A stretch of 64,000 nucleotides of DNA from Fulvimarina pelagi HTCC2506. GTDB lineage: Bacteria; Pseudomonadota; Alphaproteobacteria; Rhizobiales; Rhizobiaceae. The notes beneath the pieces are model-generated. The model did no database searches. It was not told the DNA's origin and worked only from the letters and a program-made list of their open reading frames with translations. Position numbers and translations under genes: made by a program. This document shows positions 25,576-34,857 of the stretch, one piece after another. Numbering within the stretch: position 1 is the stretch's first letter; every line of letters begins with the position of its first letter. The stretch lies in assembly GCF_000153705.1 (NCBI RefSeq), contig NZ_DS022272.1:3440332-3504331 (forward strand). The letters run 5' to 3'.

Positions 25576-26075
25576 GCATGCAGGCCGACGCGTGCGGTCA
25601 GTGGATCGCTTTACTCGCTCTAACGGCCGGATCATTCCTTGGGATAGTCGCTTCGACAGCGGCCGCAAACACGGAGGAGGAAGTCGACTGGGTTGTCGAG
25701 GAGGAGGCGACCGGCACCACCTATACACTGGAGGGCGACAACAGCCGGCTATCCGTCGAATGTGTGTCGGAACGGTTCGGCGGCGGCGCGGTCGTCAGCA
25801 TGGTCGTGAATGGCTTCGATCCGGTGCCGCGATCGCGGACGAACGTAATCATCGGCGAGCGCATCTTTCACGTCCGGCACGATTTCGTTGGTGTCGGCGT
25901 GACCGATTGCCCGGAATGCGCGACGGATTTTGAGGCCCTCTGGTCGACCCTGCGCGAGCCGGGGACGGACGAGATTACGCTTAAATCGGCCGAGGAGCGT
26001 CGCTACTTGCCATCCCGCGGCGGCGAGATCGCTCTGGGCGGCTGCGTCCCGGACTCAAAGCGCGTCAATCCATGA
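25572..26075 (+). CDS. Small exported protein of unknown function, PQQ operon
   Basis: 167 residues from GTG 25572, overlapping the cytochrome stop by 4 nt, with GGTAAGG upstream. A signal peptide (QWIALLALTAGSFLGIVASTAAA) precedes a short beta-rich domain (GTTYTLEGDNSRLSVECVSE, GGGAVVSMVVNGFDPVPRSR). It has Cys residues at CVSE, CPEC and GGC that could form disulphides. I do not recognise the family. Tight overlap with the cytochrome places it in the PQQ dehydrogenase operon, suggesting a periplasmic accessory role; this is inference. Confidence 0.75.
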   Translation: MSMQADACGQWIALLALTAGSFLGIVASTAAANTEEEVDWVVEEEATGTTYTLEGDNSRLSVECVSERFGGGAVVSMVVNGFDPVPRSRTNVIIGERIFHVRHDFVGVGVTDCPECATDFEALWSTLREPGTDEITLKSAEERRYLPSRGGEIALGGCVPDSKRVNP

Positions 26076-26575
26076 CGGAATGCTCTGACGATCATGCACA
26101 GTCAGCAGCGGCGATTCGACCTCGACAAACGTCTACGCCCAAAGAGCTTCGGATGGGAGCCTGCACCAAAGCCGGTCGACCACTAAGACGACAAGATCCG
26201 CTGGGCGATAGGAGCTCGGTTGGGTGTGCCAGTAGTGAAAGCGCAGGCGCACGAGATGGCCGAGCTGACGGAGGGGGCTTAGCATTACTCCTCAGCTATG
26301 GCGCGGCGGGGTCTTGTAGACCGGCGCAGTAACATTCGCACGCCTCGGCGAGCGGTGTCGTAGGCTATGCGAAACTCTTGACCCTTCGAGGCGGTTTGGG
26401 ACTCGCTGAATGCGGCCAAGATCAGGAGCGGTCCCCTACTTTAATGGTTCGATTGTGCCGACTGCGCATTTGACGCCACGCTTGTTCGACCTCCGAGTGA
26501 TGAATTTCGTCGAACCACAAGAATTGTCGGATAACTGACAAGGACTGAATTAAAATTGACAACTCCGTTTCCGAT
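26076..26575. other. 500-nt stretch without a supportable gene
   Basis: The 86-codon frame beginning with an ATGA overlap at 26072 is low quality (Arg/Ala/Gly-rich, no domain). No terminator or repeat was identified. The sequence becomes AT-richer toward 26575. Confidence 0.5.
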
Positions 26576-26629
26576 GTGGCCCGATTATTTCTTCAAATGG
26601 TAAAACAAAAATCGCCTGGGTCAGCAAGC

Positions 26630-26809
26630 ATGCCAATAAATAAATTAAGATCAGACACGCGCCGCCGTCAGCGATCGAAGATGCTCTACATCCTTGTCAC
26701 TATAGCCGTTCTCGCGGCTTTGGTATCATACATCGTTTACGATGCGCCTCCGCGCGAGAACGACATAGGTGTTCGAACACCAACGAATATCCCTGAAAAC
26801 AGCCAGTGA
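26630..26809 (+). CDS. Small single-span membrane protein
   Basis: 59 residues if started at ATG 26630; the frame is open back to GTG 26576 and no ribosome site clearly decides. A basic N-terminus (RSDTRRRQRSK) precedes one hydrophobic helix (MLYILVTIAVLAALVSYIVY) and a polar tail. Positive-inside topology predicts a periplasmic C-terminus. No family is recognised. It is convergent with the universal stress protein gene, 11 nt apart. Confidence 0.5.
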   Translation: MPINKLRSDTRRRQRSKMLYILVTIAVLAALVSYIVYDAPPRENDIGVRTPTNIPENSQ

Positions 26810-26820
26810 CGCAGCAATAT

Positions 26821-27234
26821 CTATCTGACCACAAAGACCGATACATCTGCCTTTGCGGCGATAGTCCCGGAATTCGATGAGATGAAGTGATCGAGAAAAC
26901 CTGGAATATGGGACATGGTCACGACGACGTCGGCATTTGTCGCATCGACCGCTTCAAGTAGTTCTGACGTAAGATTTGCAGTGGGGTCGGGGCTCGTAAT
27001 CACGTGTGATTCCGTTGGAACGTTGTACTGGCTGGCCTGCTCGCGTGCAAAAGCAGCAAGCTGACTTGAGAACTCTTTCGGGTTCGACGCCACAGAACTC
27101 GCTGTCACCGTGGTGACGCCAGCGTAGATGACGGATGCATCGCAATCACGGGCGAGCTTACCTGCCACTTCTAACGCCTTCACAAGGCTGTCTTTATGTT
27201 CCAGATCGACAGGAAAGAATATTCTCTTGAACAT
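26821..27234 (-). CDS. Universal stress protein (UspA family)
   Basis: 137 residues, single Usp domain. It starts with the family signature FKRIFFPVDLEHKDSLVKALEVA and ends with the usual strand-forming SVFVVR. The ATP-binding G-2x-G-9x-G(S/T) loop is only partly recognisable: MSHIPGFLDHFISSNSGTIA near residues 107-126 carries the distal GT but lacks the canonical glycines, so nucleotide binding is uncertain. ATG 27234 follows AAGGAAAGG. Cytosolic. Monocistronic and probably stress-regulated, but no promoter is evident. Confidence 0.85.
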   Translation of the reverse strand: MFKRIFFPVDLEHKDSLVKALEVAGKLARDCDASVIYAGVTTVTASSVASNPKEFSSQLAAFAREQASQYNVPTESHVITSPDPTANLTSELLEAVDATNADVVVTMSHIPGFLDHFISSNSGTIAAKADVSVFVVR

Positions 27235-27751
27235 GGCTTCGCCTTTCCTTCTACGTGTCGAGAAAATAAACTGCGGACGTCAATAAAACAGAAAAAACGA
27301 CTGCAAAGATCAAAGCATACAAAACCAGCTTTCCCGTCCGACCCCGAAGATTTTCTTCCGTATTTGCGGTTTGTTTGTCATTTTTCTTACGTTGGCCGTG
27401 GTGCGGGTGAATACACGATTCGCCAATCAGAGCGCGTTCAAACGAAACGTATACTTTCAGGGACTTTCGTCACCGTTTCTCAGAAACATTGATCCTAGTC
27501 TATTTTAGACATCAGGCTTGAGTCGGCCGGCACGTGACGGGCAGTTTTTCGTTCACTGGTGATCCTCGCTCGTAATCGGCCTGCACTTTTGTGAGATCGC
27601 TGATTGCAGCTGAGCAGCCGTCTCTTGCAGCTTGTTCCGAGGCAGACGGCAGCTTTCCCAACAATCAAACCACATAGCCGTCCGTCCGCTTTCGGCCCTC
27701 ACCAGAAATAAAGTGCGATCGAGACCCATCTCCATCAATTGGTAACATGTC
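27235..27751. other. 517-nt AT-rich stretch bordering the yifB junction
   Basis: Low-GC sequence by comparison with its surroundings. Only a weak 61-codon frame (27553-27738, minus) is protein-like. Because it abuts the broken yifB gene, this is where an island end would be expected, but I could not identify terminal inverted repeats or an integrase. Confidence 0.45.
27553..27738 (-). CDS. Possible small protein next to the yifB junction
   Basis: A 61-codon frame with TTG at 27738 and ATGs at 27735 and 27729. The translation (GLDRTLFLVRAESGRTAMWF, CWESCRLPRNKLQET) looks protein-like but has no recognised family and no good ribosome site. It starts about 15 nt from the end of the yifB fragment. 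Confidence 0.28.
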   Translation of the reverse strand: MMEMGLDRTLFLVRAESGRTAMWFDCWESCRLPRNKLQETAAQLQSAISQKCRPITSEDHQ

Positions 27752-28402
27752 TCATAATATTAGTAGATTGTGCCCGCCTGCCGCGGCAATCTCTAAAGCG
27801 CGTTTGGCGACGATCTGCCCCTTGATCTCGGCGAGGTCTGGCAGATTGGCCGGCAGCGCTCTCACGGCCGGTTCCGGCCGTGAGATGACCTGCGTTCCCC
27901 GGAAGTGATTGGCGATCTGGATCAGGCTGCGCGCCGCGACGATGGTCATCTCCGAATCGGCCCAGGCCGCCTCGGGCCCGCATTCGGCGGGACAGATCAG
28001 TCCGAGACCTAGACTGTTCGCGCCCATCGCCGCCGGCAGGACGCCGGTGACCGAGGTGATCGCGCCATCAAGGGAGAGTTCGCCGAGAACCATGAAATCG
28101 GCGATCGCATCTGCCGGGATCGCGCCGAGCGCCGCCATCAGGCCAAGCGCAATCGGAAGGTCGTAATGGCTGCCTTCCTTGGGAAGGTCGGCAGGGGCAA
28201 GGTTGACCGTGACGCGTTTGGGCGGCATCGCGAGGCCAGAGGCGTGGATGGCCGCCTGCACCCTTTCTCGGCTTTCGGCCACCGCCTTGTCCGGCAGACC
28301 GACGATCGAAATGCCCATCTTGCCCGGCGCGACCATCACCTGGACATCGACCGGTCGGGCCTCGATACCCTGAAATGCGACGGTCTTCACGCGCGCGACC
28401 AT
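27752..28402 (-). pseudogene. yifB: yifB/comM Mg-chelatase-like AAA ATPase, 3'-truncated
   Basis: Start ATG 28402 begins MVARVKTVAFQGIEA, the conserved YifB/ComM N-terminus. The ChlI-like N-domain is complete (IVGLPDKAVAESRERV, KRVTVNLAPADLPKEGSHYD, GELSLDGAI, LICP). The linker LPDLAEIKGQIVAKRALEIAAAGGHNLL is intact, then the frame reads ILI and a stop. Normal proteins of about 510 residues continue at this point with GPPGSGKS (Walker A), the AAA core and the C-terminal Mg-chelatase segment. All of that is missing, so only ~216 residues remain and no ATPase activity is possible. The break falls at about 27767. Upstream is gshB, its usual core-genome neighbour. ComM aids branch migration in natural transformation. 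Confidence 0.88.
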
Positions 28403-28608
28403 GACGAGCCTCCCTAGCCGAGCGACCCGTGCCAGCTTCGAAGGCGGTCGCGCTATACCATTCAAGGTAAGCACGTGCCCAGGAATAAAACAAGAACAAA
28501 TGACGAGGGCAGCGGCCTGCCGGCTCAGTATCGCTTTACCGCATAGAGAATCTAGCGGTTACGGGACGCAGGCTGTCCGCGCGATCCCCTCCGCCTCGCC
28601 AAAATCGC

Positions 28609-29550
28609 TCAACCGACACGGGCCTCAATCGCGTCCCAGAGAAGCGAGGCGATATCGGCGCCGCCGAAGCGCTTCACCTCGCGGATGCCGGTGGGGGAGG
28701 TGACGTTGATCTCGGTCATCACGTCGCCGATCACGTCAATGCCGACGAAAATCAGGCCACGTTCCTTGAGGGCCGGTGCGATGCGGGCGCAGATTTCACG
28801 ATCCCGCTCGGTGAGTTCGGTCGCCTCGGCGCGGCCGCCGACATGCATGTTGGAGCGGGCGTCGGTCTCTGCGGGGACCCGGTTGATGGCGCCGGCGATC
28901 TCGCCGTCGATCAGGATGATGCGCTTGTCGCCCTTGCGCACGCCAGGCAGATAGCGCTGGCAGATGAAGGGCTCGCGATAGAGCATGCCGAACATTTCCA
29001 TGAAGGAGGAGAGGTTCTTGTCCTCCTTCGTGATGTGGAAGACGCCTGCGCCGCCGTTGCCGTAGAGCGGCTTCATGATCATCTCGCCGAATTCGGCGCG
29101 GAAGGCCTTCACCTCCTCGATGTCTTTGGTGATCAGGGTCTCCGGCATGAGATCGGGGAACTCGGTCACGAAGATCTTCTCCGGCGCGTTACGCACCGAG
29201 GCCGGATCGTTGACGACGAGCGTCCTCGGCTGCACCCGCTCGAGCAAATGGGTCGAGGTGATGTAGCTCATGTCGAACGGGGGGTCCTGGCGCAGTAGGA
29301 TGACGTCGATCTCGGACAGATCGATCCTTTCCGTCGCACCGAGCGTGAAGTGATCGCCCTCCACCTCGCGCAGATCCATCCGTTCGGCGCGCGCGGTCAG
29401 AGTCGATCCGCGCATGGACAGGCGTTCGGGGGTATAGTGCCAGAGCTCATGGCCCCGCTTCTGCGCTTCCAGCCCGATCGCGAAAGTCGAATCGCCGCGT
29501 ATCTGTATCGAGGACACGTGATCCATCTGGACGGCGACTTTCAGACCCAT
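28609..29550 (-). CDS. gshB: Glutathione synthase
   Basis: ATP-grasp ligase joining gamma-glutamylcysteine and glycine to make glutathione. 313 residues from ATG 29550 (GGATGAGG upstream; the open frame continues further without a site). N-domain [22 protein letters not shown], then [23 protein letters not shown]-grasp core [39 protein letters not shown] and the metal-binding C-terminal [13 protein letters not shown]. All family blocks are present. It is divergent from the sthA-like gene and upstream of yifB on the same strand. Cytosolic core enzyme. Confidence 0.97.
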   Translation of the reverse strand: MGLKVAVQMDHVSSIQIRGDSTFAIGLEAQKRGHELWHYTPERLSMRGSTLTARAERMDLREVEGDHFTLGATERIDLSEIDVILLRQDPPFDMSYITSTHLLERVQPRTLVVNDPASVRNAPEKIFVTEFPDLMPETLITKDIEEVKAFRAEFGEMIMKPLYGNGGAGVFHITKEDKNLSSFMEMFGMLYREPFICQRYLPGVRKGDKRIILIDGEIAGAINRVPAETDARSNMHVGGRAEATELTERDREICARIAPALKERGLIFVGIDVIGDVMTEINVTSPTGIREVKRFGGADIASLLWDAIEARVG

Positions 29551-29716
29551 GCCCTCATCCTTTCTTCGAGTGCTTCCGGCATGGCGAGCGAGGTAAGGTG
29601 GCGCGTGTGCCCTGGCAATGGCGAAGGACTTGCGAGAAGCCGGCTCTTGTAATTGGAACGGGGGCGTTGGAAGGTCGCGCGCGGGTGGAATGGACGCTTC
29701 ATACGAGGGGAAAGCA

Positions 29717-31141
29717 TTGGACCATTTCGATCTTCTGGTCATTGGCAGCGGGCCTTCCGGCCGCCGCGCGGCGATCCAGGCCGCCAAGCTCGATAGCAGC
29801 GTTCTCGTCGTGGAGCGAGGCCGGCGCGTGGGCGGCGTGTCCGTGCATACTGGAACGATCCCTTCGAAGACAATCCGCGAGACGGCGCTGAATCTCTCCG
29901 GTTGGCGCGAGCGCGGCTTCTATGGCCGCTCTTACCGAGTGAAGAAGGATATTACGGCAGGCGACCTTCGTGAACGATTGCACAAGACGCTCAACCACGA
30001 GATCGAGGTTCTGGAACACCAATTCGCACGCAACAAGGTCGCGACATTGCGGGGCGAAGCGCGCTTCGTCGATCCGCACACCGTAGAAGTGGAAAGCGAG
30101 GGCGGCGAGACCCAGCGCTTTACTGCTGACACATTCATGATCGCCGTCGGCACTCAGCCCTTCCGACCGGACTACGTTCCCTTCGACGGCAAGCGCATCT
30201 TCGACAGCGACGAGATATTGGAACTCCCCGAATTGCCGCGGACGATGGCTGTTATCGGGGCGGGCGTAATAGGGGTCGAATACGCCTCGATCTTCAATTC
30301 GCTGGATGTAAAGGTGACGTTGGTCGAGCCCCGCCAGACGATGCTCGACTTCATCGACGACGATATCCTCGACGATTTCACCTATGATCTGCGCGACCGG
30401 GGCGTAGCCATGCGCTTCGGACAGAAGGTGGAGGCCGTGAAGCGTGTCGGCGACGGCTGCGAGATCGTGCTTGAAGGCGGCCGAAAGGTGCAGGCGCAAA
30501 TGGTGCTCTTCGCCGCCGGACGCATGGGGTCGACGGATCGGCTGGGCCTCGATGCCGCGGGCCTATCGGCCGATCATCGCGGGCGGCTTTCGGTCAATCC
30601 GAAGACGCTTCAGACAGCCGTACCGCATATCTATGCCGCGGGCGACGTGATCGGATTCCCGAGCCTCGCCTCGACCTCCATGGAGCAGGGCCGGATTGCA
30701 GCCTGTCATGCCCTGTCGAAGCCGACCCATCAGCCACCAGAGTTCTTTCCGTATGGCATCTACTCGGTGCCGGAGATCTCGACAGTCGGCATGTCGGAGA
30801 AAGAGGTGCTGGAGCGTGATATCCCCTACGAGGTCGGCGTTGCGCGCCTGCGCGAAACCTCGCGTGGGCATATCATGGGCCTCAATTCCGGCATGCTGAA
30901 ACTGCTGTTTTCCATAAAGACCCGCCGGCTTTTGGGATGCCACATCGTCGGCGAAGGGGCGACGGAACTGATCCACATCGGCCAGGCGGTGCTGAACCTA
31001 AAGGGAACGCTGGAATATTTCGTCGAGAACACGTTCAATTATCCGACCCTCGCCGAGGCCTACAAGATCGCCGCACTCGACGCCTACAATCGGATGAGCG
31101 CAACGAAGGTGGCAGAGGTCAGCGACATGCCGGCGCAATGA
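29717..31141 (+). CDS. sthA: Si-specific NAD(P)+ transhydrogenase (soluble)
   Basis: Flavoprotein that exchanges reducing equivalents between NADPH and NAD+. I choose TTG 29717 because AGGGGAAAG precedes it and the product then begins [19 protein letters not shown], the usual N-terminus; ATG 29690 is possible. It is 474 residues with FAD motif GSGPSG, the segment [18 protein letters not shown] that replaces the redox-active CxxxxC of lipoamide dehydrogenases (both Cys absent, as expected for SthA), NAD motif [22 protein letters not shown], and the C-terminal dimer domain ending AYNRMSA. Divergent from gshB with about 166 nt between starts. Confidence 0.94.
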   Translation: MDHFDLLVIGSGPSGRRAAIQAAKLDSSVLVVERGRRVGGVSVHTGTIPSKTIRETALNLSGWRERGFYGRSYRVKKDITAGDLRERLHKTLNHEIEVLEHQFARNKVATLRGEARFVDPHTVEVESEGGETQRFTADTFMIAVGTQPFRPDYVPFDGKRIFDSDEILELPELPRTMAVIGAGVIGVEYASIFNSLDVKVTLVEPRQTMLDFIDDDILDDFTYDLRDRGVAMRFGQKVEAVKRVGDGCEIVLEGGRKVQAQMVLFAAGRMGSTDRLGLDAAGLSADHRGRLSVNPKTLQTAVPHIYAAGDVIGFPSLASTSMEQGRIAACHALSKPTHQPPEFFPYGIYSVPEISTVGMSEKEVLERDIPYEVGVARLRETSRGHIMGLNSGMLKLLFSIKTRRLLGCHIVGEGATELIHIGQAVLNLKGTLEYFVENTFNYPTLAEAYKIAALDAYNRMSATKVAEVSDMPAQ

Positions 31142-31318
31142 GTCGGACGCTGTAAAGCTCGACAGTTCGCTGTCACGAAGTTCAAGCCTTTACTCGAATG
31201 AACCGAGAGCACGTCATTCTGAATATACTTTTTCGGTAACCTGGATTTTGTCCAATACCGTACTGGCTGTAGGCTTCCCGCCCAGACCCGACCGTTTTAA
31301 ACACCCGGACCTTTCATA

Positions 31319-32509
31319 GTGTTTCAACTCATTGCCTTCGTCTTTGCCCTTGCACTGCTTGCCGCGCCAGCCAAAGCCGATACGGCCGACGGGATCGCCG
31401 CGATGGCACCGTCGGGCCTCGTTCTGGTACTCGACGAGGATGGCGAGGATCTGGTGGCGCAGAACACGGATGAGGCGTTCGTGCCGGCGTCCGTCGCTAA
31501 ACTCGTGACAGCCTGGCTCGCGATGGAGGTTCTGGGCGGCGACTATCGATTCAAGACAAAGTTCTACATGGACGAGGACCGGGTGCTTTATGTGCGCGGC
31601 GGGGGTGATCCGTTCCTGGTGTCGGAGGAATTCGCGCTTCTCGCTCCAAAACTCGTGGATTCCGTCGGTGAAGAGCCGCTGAAGCGTGTGGTGCTCGACG
31701 CGAGCTATTTCCCGGACGATCTGCAGATCCCGGGAATCGAGGCTACGGACGAGGCCTACGATGCCCGCAACGCCGCGTTCGCCGCGAACTTCAATACGAT
31801 CCACGCCGAGCGCCGAGGCAGCACCGTTCGCTCGGCTGAAGAACAGACGCCGATCACACCGCTGGCAATCGAACAGTTTCTCGCGCACGGGCCAGCTGGG
31901 CGAGGGCGGATAAGCCTTGCCCAAGAAGACCCGAAGGTGGGCCTGCTTTACGCCGGCGAATTGCTGATTGCCTTCATCGAACGTGCCGGCGGCGATGTCG
32001 AGGGCGAACTGACGACAGGCAGCGTGCCCGACGAGTTGAAGCCAGTCTATGTCCACGAGCAGTCGCGTCCGTTGTCCGAGATCGTCGGCCAGATGCTCCT
32101 AGGCTCAAACAACTACATCGCCAATCAGCTCTTCCTGGAGGTCGGCGCCCATCGAAGGGGGTCGCCGGTCAGTCTGGAAAAATCTCTCGACGTCGCGCAG
32201 GAAGAACTCGCCGAACTCGAACTGATCGATGCAATTCAGCTCGTCGAAGGTTCGGGCATCAGCCGCGACAACCGTTTCACCGCGCGGGGCCTTGCCGTGC
32301 TGCTCGACGACTTTCGGCCCCATGCCGAACTCCTTCGGAGCACCCGAGCGGGTTCACGCTACAAGACTGGCACCTTTTCAGGCGTGCGCACTCTTGCGGG
32401 ATTTGCCCGCACGTCGAACCACGGGGATGCACTCTTCGTGATTTCGCTCACCGGGAACACGGGCAAGCTGCGCTTTCGGATCCTGTCGGCGATCGAGCGG
32501 GGATTCTAG
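31319..32509 (+). CDS. dacB: D-alanyl-D-alanine carboxypeptidase/endopeptidase (PBP4, S13 family)
   Basis: Periplasmic penicillin-binding protein that trims or opens peptidoglycan crosslinks. GTG 31319 starts a 396-residue product with a signal peptide (LIAFVFALALLAAPAKA). Active-site motifs are SVAK at 58-61 (SxxK), SNN at 263-265 (SxN) and KTG at 349-351. Length is shorter than E. coli DacB (477) because the inserted domains between SxxK and SxN are reduced. The gene is convergent with glk, 28 nt apart. The symbol is by family; the exact in vivo specificity is not determinable. Confidence 0.9.
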   Translation: MFQLIAFVFALALLAAPAKADTADGIAAMAPSGLVLVLDEDGEDLVAQNTDEAFVPASVAKLVTAWLAMEVLGGDYRFKTKFYMDEDRVLYVRGGGDPFLVSEEFALLAPKLVDSVGEEPLKRVVLDASYFPDDLQIPGIEATDEAYDARNAAFAANFNTIHAERRGSTVRSAEEQTPITPLAIEQFLAHGPAGRGRISLAQEDPKVGLLYAGELLIAFIERAGGDVEGELTTGSVPDELKPVYVHEQSRPLSEIVGQMLLGSNNYIANQLFLEVGAHRRGSPVSLEKSLDVAQEELAELELIDAIQLVEGSGISRDNRFTARGLAVLLDDFRPHAELLRSTRAGSRYKTGTFSGVRTLAGFARTSNHGDALFVISLTGNTGKLRFRILSAIERGF

Positions 32510-32537
32510 CGATCTCCGTTGGCCCGTCGCGCCTTGC

Positions 32538-33569
32538 CTATTTCGCGATGCTCCAGTGACGGCCGGTCGTCTCCAGACCAAAGAATCGAGGAGAGCGAGC
32601 AAAGGCGGCGAGCCCTGCCAGCGCCGGCTGCGGCTCAGTGATGACGTAAAGCGGTATCTCGCGCATCAGTTCTGAATGGGGCGCCTTGTCTTCGAACGCT
32701 TTGCGGATTTTTGCCTGGTCGACCAGTTTCATGATGCGCTTGAAGATGCCGCCCGCGATATAGACGCCTCCGCGGGCGATAAAAATGAGCGCGATATCGC
32801 CGGCCACGCGCCCGAGATAGATTGAGAAGAGGTCGACCGCCTCGCGGGCCTGAGCATCGTTTCCGGCCTCCACCGCCTGGGTCACGTCGGCCGGCCGGGT
32901 GTGAACAGGCTCGATGCCGTCGGCCTTGCAGATCGCTTGATAGAGGTTCACGAGCCCGCGCCCGCAGAGGATCTGCTCGCCGGAGACGCGGCCCTCGATG
33001 GTCTTCAGATGGGGCCAGATCGTCCGGTCGCGCTCGGTGCGGGCGCCAAGATCGATGTGTCCCCCTTCACCGGCGACGGGGATCCACATGTTGCGGGCGC
33101 GGACGAGGCCGGCAACGCCGAGTCCGGTCCCAGGACCGAGAACGGCGCGGCTTGCGCCCTCGCGATGGATGCCGCGGCCGATTTCCTCGCGGGCGTCCTC
33201 GCCGAGCGCAGAGATCGCCAGCGCCTGGGCCTCGAAATCGTTGATGACCACCACCTCCTCTACGCCGAGATCGGCGATCATCCGGCGAGGGTGGATCACC
33301 CAGTGGCAGTTGGTGAGATCGATCTCGTCGCCGCCGATCGGCCCGGCGATGGCGAGAACGGCGCTTTCTGGTTGGACCGAAGTTCGATCAAGGACATTGG
33401 TCTGGATCGCCTCGTCGATTGTCTCGAACTTTTCTGTCTCGGCGATCTCGAAGAACTTCGGGTCGGCGAAGGCGTCCTTCAGGATGGCAAAGCGCGCATT
33501 GGTGCCGCCGATGTCTCCGATCAGAATCGGGAACTTCAGGAAGGTGTCAGGTTGGCGCCGCGATGCCAT
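32538..33569 (-). CDS. glk: Glucokinase
   Basis: Phosphorylates glucose to glucose-6-phosphate with ATP. 343 residues from ATG 33569 with AGGGG upstream. N-terminal phosphate loop [12 protein letters not shown] at about 18-29, then [28 protein letters not shown] with the catalytic Asp, [22 protein letters not shown] with substrate-binding Glu-His, and ISGEQ-like [13 protein letters not shown]. This is the bacterial Glk family, not ROK (no Cys zinc motif). Glk is needed when sugars enter without a phosphotransferase system, the norm in alphaproteobacteria. Convergent with the PBP4 gene. Confidence 0.95.
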   Translation of the reverse strand: MASRRQPDTFLKFPILIGDIGGTNARFAILKDAFADPKFFEIAETEKFETIDEAIQTNVLDRTSVQPESAVLAIAGPIGGDEIDLTNCHWVIHPRRMIADLGVEEVVVINDFEAQALAISALGEDAREEIGRGIHREGASRAVLGPGTGLGVAGLVRARNMWIPVAGEGGHIDLGARTERDRTIWPHLKTIEGRVSGEQILCGRGLVNLYQAICKADGIEPVHTRPADVTQAVEAGNDAQAREAVDLFSIYLGRVAGDIALIFIARGGVYIAGGIFKRIMKLVDQAKIRKAFEDKAPHSELMREIPLYVITEPQPALAGLAAFARSPRFFGLETTGRHWSIAK

Positions 33570-33723
33570 GGCGAAAATCCCCTTTTGACCACATCGCCAT
33601 TTAGCCGGCGCGGCATCAAAGGCAAAGCCGGTCACGGCGCAGCGCGAAGCTGTGTGCGCCGATCAGCCAAGGCTTATCAACAAACTTCCCCAGTCGTTGC
33701 CTTCGACGCGGCGGTCGACTTCC

Positions 33724-34686
33724 TCAACGCCCGGGTCGCGGCCTCGGCACCGGGATGTCCCCAATATCGGGTGTCAACGCGGCTATTGCCGGAGCGCCGC
33801 CGGGGCCTGCAGTAAGGACCCGTTCACAAGCCCGAGGAAGGTCCGACAGTGTCAGGTCAGGCTTTGGCTTATAGGGCTTGGCGTTCGGAGGTGGCGGTTG
33901 CAGCGCGACGTCGAACCACCAGTCGAGATCGCCGCATCCGTCGCCACCTCCTGTCGAGCGCTGCGGTTCACAGTTCGGCGAGCCCGGCTGACAGAACAGA
34001 CGGACATGGAAGTGGGAATCGTGTCCGTAGTAAGGGCGGACCTTGTTCAGCCACCGGCGATCGCCGCGCGTCGTCTCGCAAAGTTTTTTCTTGATGCCCG
34101 GATGAACGAGGATGCGTTGGACCTTCGTATCGCTTGCCGCGAGCTGAATGAGATCGCGATAGCTGTCGTCCCAGATCCGATCGTCGACGGTAAGGGCGCC
34201 CTCTTTCAGGACCGATCGGAAAGGATATTCCTCGCGCTGTTCCGGGCTGAGGCGCTCGCGCGGCATCGGTCGCAGCCAGATGTCGGCGTCGAGGCCGATC
34301 TGGTGGGAGGAGTGGCCGAAGGGCATCGGGCCGCCACGGGCCATCGAAACGTCGCCGAAGAGGACGCCCGACCAGATCCCTCGACGCCGGGCCTCGGTAG
34401 CAAATCCCTTGAGGAACGACACCATGACCGGATGCCCCCAGCGCCGGTCGCGCGATAGGCGCATGGCCTGCCAGGCTTCGCCGTCTGCGGGCAGCTGTTC
34501 CGCGCCCGCAAGGCAGCCCTTCGAATAGAAGCCGAAACTCTGTGGCGGCAGGGGTGCCGGCGAACGGGCCGCTTCGAACAGCGCTTTGGCGGCCGGTTCT
34601 GCTGCGGCGGAGAACGCTGCAAGGCTCAGCGCGCAGCCGAGAACAACCGCCCTCGGCCATACCGAAACCATCCGTAAAACGCTCAT
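33724..34686 (-). CDS. mepA: Penicillin-insensitive murein endopeptidase
   Basis: LAS-type zinc metallopeptidase cleaving D-Ala-meso-DAP crosslinks in the periplasm. 320 residues from ATG 34686; signal peptide RAVVLGCALSLAAFSAAA. Zinc-ligand regions are present: FGHSSHQIGLDADIW (His-x6-Asp type) and the later HDSHFHVRLFC. The segment CLAGAEQLPADGEAWQAMRL and the two conserved C-terminal Cys (LFCQPGSPNCE) match the family. The tail is proline-rich (PPPPNAKPYKPKPDL). 154 nt upstream of glk on the same strand. Confidence 0.93.
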   Translation of the reverse strand: MSVLRMVSVWPRAVVLGCALSLAAFSAAAEPAAKALFEAARSPAPLPPQSFGFYSKGCLAGAEQLPADGEAWQAMRLSRDRRWGHPVMVSFLKGFATEARRRGIWSGVLFGDVSMARGGPMPFGHSSHQIGLDADIWLRPMPRERLSPEQREEYPFRSVLKEGALTVDDRIWDDSYRDLIQLAASDTKVQRILVHPGIKKKLCETTRGDRRWLNKVRPYYGHDSHFHVRLFCQPGSPNCEPQRSTGGGDGCGDLDWWFDVALQPPPPNAKPYKPKPDLTLSDLPRACERVLTAGPGGAPAIAALTPDIGDIPVPRPRPGR

Positions 34687-34801
34687 GATCCGCCTCGAAA
34701 CTTGCTGTCGCCGCGCTGCAAACTCGCTCGCCCGCGGAACCTTAAGCTCCGCCGATAGTGCGGAGCTTGATGAGCCTGATGACGATCCGGTTCGTCGAAA
34801 C

Positions 34802-34835
34802 GATGACGGCCCGGATCGAAATCCGGGCCGTCATC
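34802..34835 (-). terminator. Strong hairpin downstream of the PfkB kinase gene
   Basis: A 15-bp perfect stem (arms 34802-34816 and 34821-34835; ATGACGGCCCGGAT) with a 4-nt loop, placed 23 nt after the kinase stop. Only a short TTT follows on the minus strand, so termination may be partly factor-dependent. Confidence 0.7.
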
Positions 34836-34857
34836 TTCTCTGTATCTTCCCCGACCC

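Noticed and set aside
26072..26332. 86-codon frame whose ATG overlaps the stop of the PQQ-operon small protein
   Set aside because: The overlap looks like coupling, but the translation is Arg/Gly/Ala-rich with no fold-like pattern and no ribosome site.
27196..27492. 98-codon plus-strand frame over the universal stress protein start
   Set aside because: It overlaps the well-supported usp gene start and runs through AT-rich sequence with a Lys/Arg-rich, non-protein-like product.
33652..34458. 268-codon plus-strand frame opposite mepA
   Set aside because: Antisense shadow of mepA, which has a signal peptide and all zinc-ligand motifs.
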